A stretch of 64,000 bases of DNA. Origin: Chamaea fasciata. Lineage: Eukaryota > Chordata > Aves > Passeriformes > Sylviidae. The translations under genes and the position numbers were made by a program. The notes under the pieces were generated by a model. That model was not told the DNA's origin, searched no databases, and worked only from the letters and a program-made list of their open reading frames with translations. Positions within the stretch are counted from its first letter, which is position 1. The number at the start of each line of letters is the position of its first letter. Where the stretch lies: NCBI GenBank assembly GCA_029207755.1, contig JARCOQ010000002.1:1054001-1118000 (forward strand), in the 5' to 3' direction. Of this stretch, positions 61,497 through 64,000 are shown in pieces.

Positions 61497-61825
61497 GTCC
61501 CAGGAGGGTTTGGGTTGGAGGGGACTGTAAAACCCATCCAGCGCCACCCCTGCCATGGGCAGGGGCACCTTCCACTAGCCCAGGGTTCTCCAAGCCCCAT
61601 CCAACCTGGCCTTGGGCACTTCCAGGGATCCAGGGGCAGCCACAGCTTCTCTGGGCACCCTGTGCCGGGGCCTGCCCACCCTCCCAGCCAGGAATTCCGT
61701 CCCAATCTCCCATCCATCCCTGCCCTCTGGCAGTGGGAAGCCATTCCCCCTTGTCCTATCCCTCTGTCCCTTGTCCCAAGTCCCTCTCCAGCTCTCTTGG
61801 AGGCCCTTTAGGAACTGGAATTTAA
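61497..61825 (-). mobile_element. CR1 LINE 3'-end fragment (well preserved)
   Basis: 'gggtttgggttggaggggac', 'ggatccaggggcagccacag', 'cagtgggaagccattccccc' and 'gtccctctccagctctcttg'. Followed by a 12-A run. Confidence 0.93.
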
Positions 61826-64000
61826 CTCAGAAATGCTGTTAATTAAAAAAAAAAAACAACAAACCAATAAGTGCAGTGCTTAATGCATTTTTTAATCATT
61901 TGGTCATTTAGTTTTCCTTGCATGGATACAAACATTACAGCTCTCAAGCAAGCATTTCAGAAGCTCCATCATAAGTGATTTTTGGATAGCCAAAAATTGC
62001 TTCCAGGGGATCTTTCTAAAACATCAGCCGCTGCAATAGGAGCAGGATTTATTATTTTATTCAGCACACACGTGTTGCCTTGCATCTCTCAGCAGATGAT
62101 TTCACTCCCTGCACTTCTCTCAGGGCTCTCTGAATCTCCCAACTTAATTATGACTATTATGAATAATTTATTCTCCACAAACATTGCTTTGTCTCTTCTG
62201 TCTCTCTCCCAGTTTCCACTGCTGGTCCCTGTAAAGGCCCTGGGAGCACCTTGCACTTTTGGGAGTCTGAAAATCCCGTGTTTAATACGGGCTGTTTCCT
62301 ATTGCTTAACTGCTCCCTAATCCGTAACATTCCCTTTTCCTGCTGTCCTGTAACTTTAATTTTTTAATAGTGTCTCGCTGGGGCTTTTGTAAGTAGCTTT
62401 TTGTGGTGGTTTATTCCCCAGTTCTGGACTCTTTAGCCACAATTGAAGGATTTGGGTTGAGTTATTTTGCTTCCCATGCTGTGCCTCTTTATCTGAGTGA
62501 GGGCACTGCAGTGTTCCAGCCACTTTGCTTCGTGGGAGAGGAGACATTGGCTAATTCCATGGTAATCCTGAGGACACTTGTTAAAGATAAGGACGAGTCT
62601 TGTGCTGTTACACTGTGAGTGATTTGAATGTGATAAAGGATTTTCAGGCACATCATGGACCAGGTATTCTACATTTTCCCTGACTTTCAAAGTAAACAAT
62701 ATTTGGTTTTATTGACTTCAGTATATATTTGCTTTCTCTTCCCTCATGAAGTTCTCTGGAAATGTCCAACCTTTCCATACTTGGGATAAACATCTGTATT
62801 TGCTATTTTTACTTTCTAGCTTGTTTGAGGTGTTCTGTAGTTTTGTTTAAGCTCTTCTTGGTTTGGATTTTGACTCATTTGCTTCCTATTATTTTGTTTT
62901 CCACTGAGCATCCTCCTCCCTGCTCTCTCGTTCTCCCATTTTTGGAGGTTCTCTCACATTCCTCAGGCAGACCACAAGCAGAGTCTGTTGCCTTTAATTG
63001 TTTGGACTCTTCTTACACGAAATGATCCATATTTCAAATCCTCCTGTGAACAGATGCAAATTTCTATGTCACCCTACTCATTTTAGAGAACATTGGCTTT
63101 TTCCCTGTCCCAAATAAGATTTTATTCTTGGCAGGGAAGAGCTGAAGTGCTGTTTGTTTGCAGAATTTCCGGATGACTGACGGCATGCTCAGCCCTCAGA
63201 GTCCTCACGGTAAACACAGCTCTTGCTATTGGAAAAATACATCAGAAATCCCCAAATAAAGCAGGGAATGTACAGTATTCCCAAGTTAGGAACACCATGT
63301 GTGGATTTTGGTGGCAGTTTGTTTGATTCTGAGATGTAGGAGAAGTGATATCTTTCAGATGCGTTTCAGGGAGAGCCAGAACATCTTTTTTTTCCCTTTT
63401 CCTACTCATCCGGAAACACTTAGGAATGAGCAATTCCACCGATTTGTCTTGTTGATGGCTGTTTTCTCCTGGTATAAGGAAATACTTTCCACTTGTATTT
63501 GACCATTATCTCACACGGATGTGGAGCAAATTTCCATTTGCTGTTCTTGGCCGGGAAGGACATCATGAGAGAAATCTGCGGGAAGCTGGGGAAAGAAAAA
63601 AGAGAATTTGAAGTGCCTTAAGCTGCCGACTTAGCCTGAAGATTCCTCTTCTTTGGGGTGAGAATAACTAGGGAAGACACTGTGGCACTGATGAGGGTGC
63701 TGCTGTGTCATTATTTTTATTTGGGGCTGGCAAAGCCACTTGGTGCCAATCGGATGCTGAGCCCCAGGATGTTGGGATGCCTTTTGTAACTCTACCAGTG
63801 CTAAATCTCTCTCCCAGAATAATCCTCAGGTCTTTCACCTGTGTTTCAGGAAGCCTTTGAAAAGGGAGCTGTCGGGTCAGATTGTCTGTCTTTAATAACT
63901 AGAAATCCCCTGGAATTTCTTGGTAAATACCCTGTAGGATACGCTCCTGGTATAGGTACCCAGCAAACTCTGGCCTTGGAATAGCTCAAAAGCCATAAGT
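61826..64000. other. Intronic stretch to window end, no gene seen
   Basis: AT-rich. No repeat family or exon is recognised. The window ends inside non-coding sequence. Confidence 0.5.

Larger units (their letters stand above)
14255..64000 (+). other. Long non-coding stretch, probable first intron of FAM168A
   Basis: About 50 kb with no coding exon I can recognise and no frame that continues across paired splice sites. Base composition falls from GC-rich near 14 kb to ordinary intron-like AT content. If the exon at 14.1-14.25 kb belongs to FAM168A this is intron 1, which is also very long in mammals. A small non-coding exon or RNA could be hidden here. Confidence 0.5.

Noticed and set aside
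14255..64000. FAM168A coding exons within the window
   Set aside because: I looked for the start segment (MNPVYSPVQPG) and later Tyr/Pro-rich segments as I recall them and found none; the coding exons presumably lie to the right.
1..64000. Endogenous retrovirus, DNA transposon or tRNA/rRNA gene
   Set aside because: No paired LTRs, no protease/reverse-transcriptase motifs in any long frame, no terminal inverted repeats, and no cloverleaf-type box A/box B pair noticed. Sensitive searches could still find old relics.

Overview
The window is vertebrate nuclear DNA, almost certainly from a bird and probably a songbird. It has split genes with GT-AG introns, CpG-island promoters and long non-coding stretches. 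About two dozen fragments of the avian CR1 LINE are present, many ending in the typical ATTCTGTGATT-like 3' tail. Many of them share one CR1 variant (a 'ggatccctgg...' block followed by a 'cagtgggaagcc' block) that I associate with passerines. The songbird call is inference; the bird call is strong.

The only protein-coding gene readable in full is PLEKHB1 (evectin-1/PHR1), on the minus strand from about 11.7 kb down to 5.55 kb. Six coding exons (10535 down to 6685) join in frame with consensus splice sites into a 191-residue protein. It has an N-terminal PH domain, a Tyr-rich linker and a hydrophobic C-terminal anchor ending in PCWF. A non-coding first exon lies in a CpG island at 11.56-11.75 kb, and the gene has a polyadenylation signal at 5567-5572.

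Bases 1-1375 look like the 3' end of a plus-strand transcript, with AATAAA at 342 and 1350. In mammals RAB6A lies tail-to-tail with PLEKHB1, so this is probably the RAB6A 3' UTR. From 1.4 to 5.5 kb is intergenic spacer with CR1 pieces.

From 11.75 to 13.6 kb is a spacer between two divergent promoters. A second, larger CpG island (13.6-14.5 kb) carries a cluster of ACTACAnnTCCC motifs (ZNF143/THAP11 type). It also holds a likely non-coding first exon on the plus strand, ending with a strong donor at 14254/14255. By conserved order (FAM168A is divergent from PLEKHB1 in mammals) this is most likely FAM168A exon 1. The rest of the window, about 50 kb, would then be its first intron. I recognise no coding exon there. 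It holds CR1 fragments in both orientations, simple repeats, and one isolated CpG-rich block at about 39.4-40.0 kb that could be an alternative promoter or enhancer.

Nothing resembles a prokaryotic defence system, CRISPR array, operon or intact mobile element. The points most worth a second look are the motif cluster at the divergent promoter, a 20-bp minisatellite with higher-order structure inside PLEKHB1, C-run repeats in the CpG island, inverted CR1 pairs in the intron, and the intronic CpG island.
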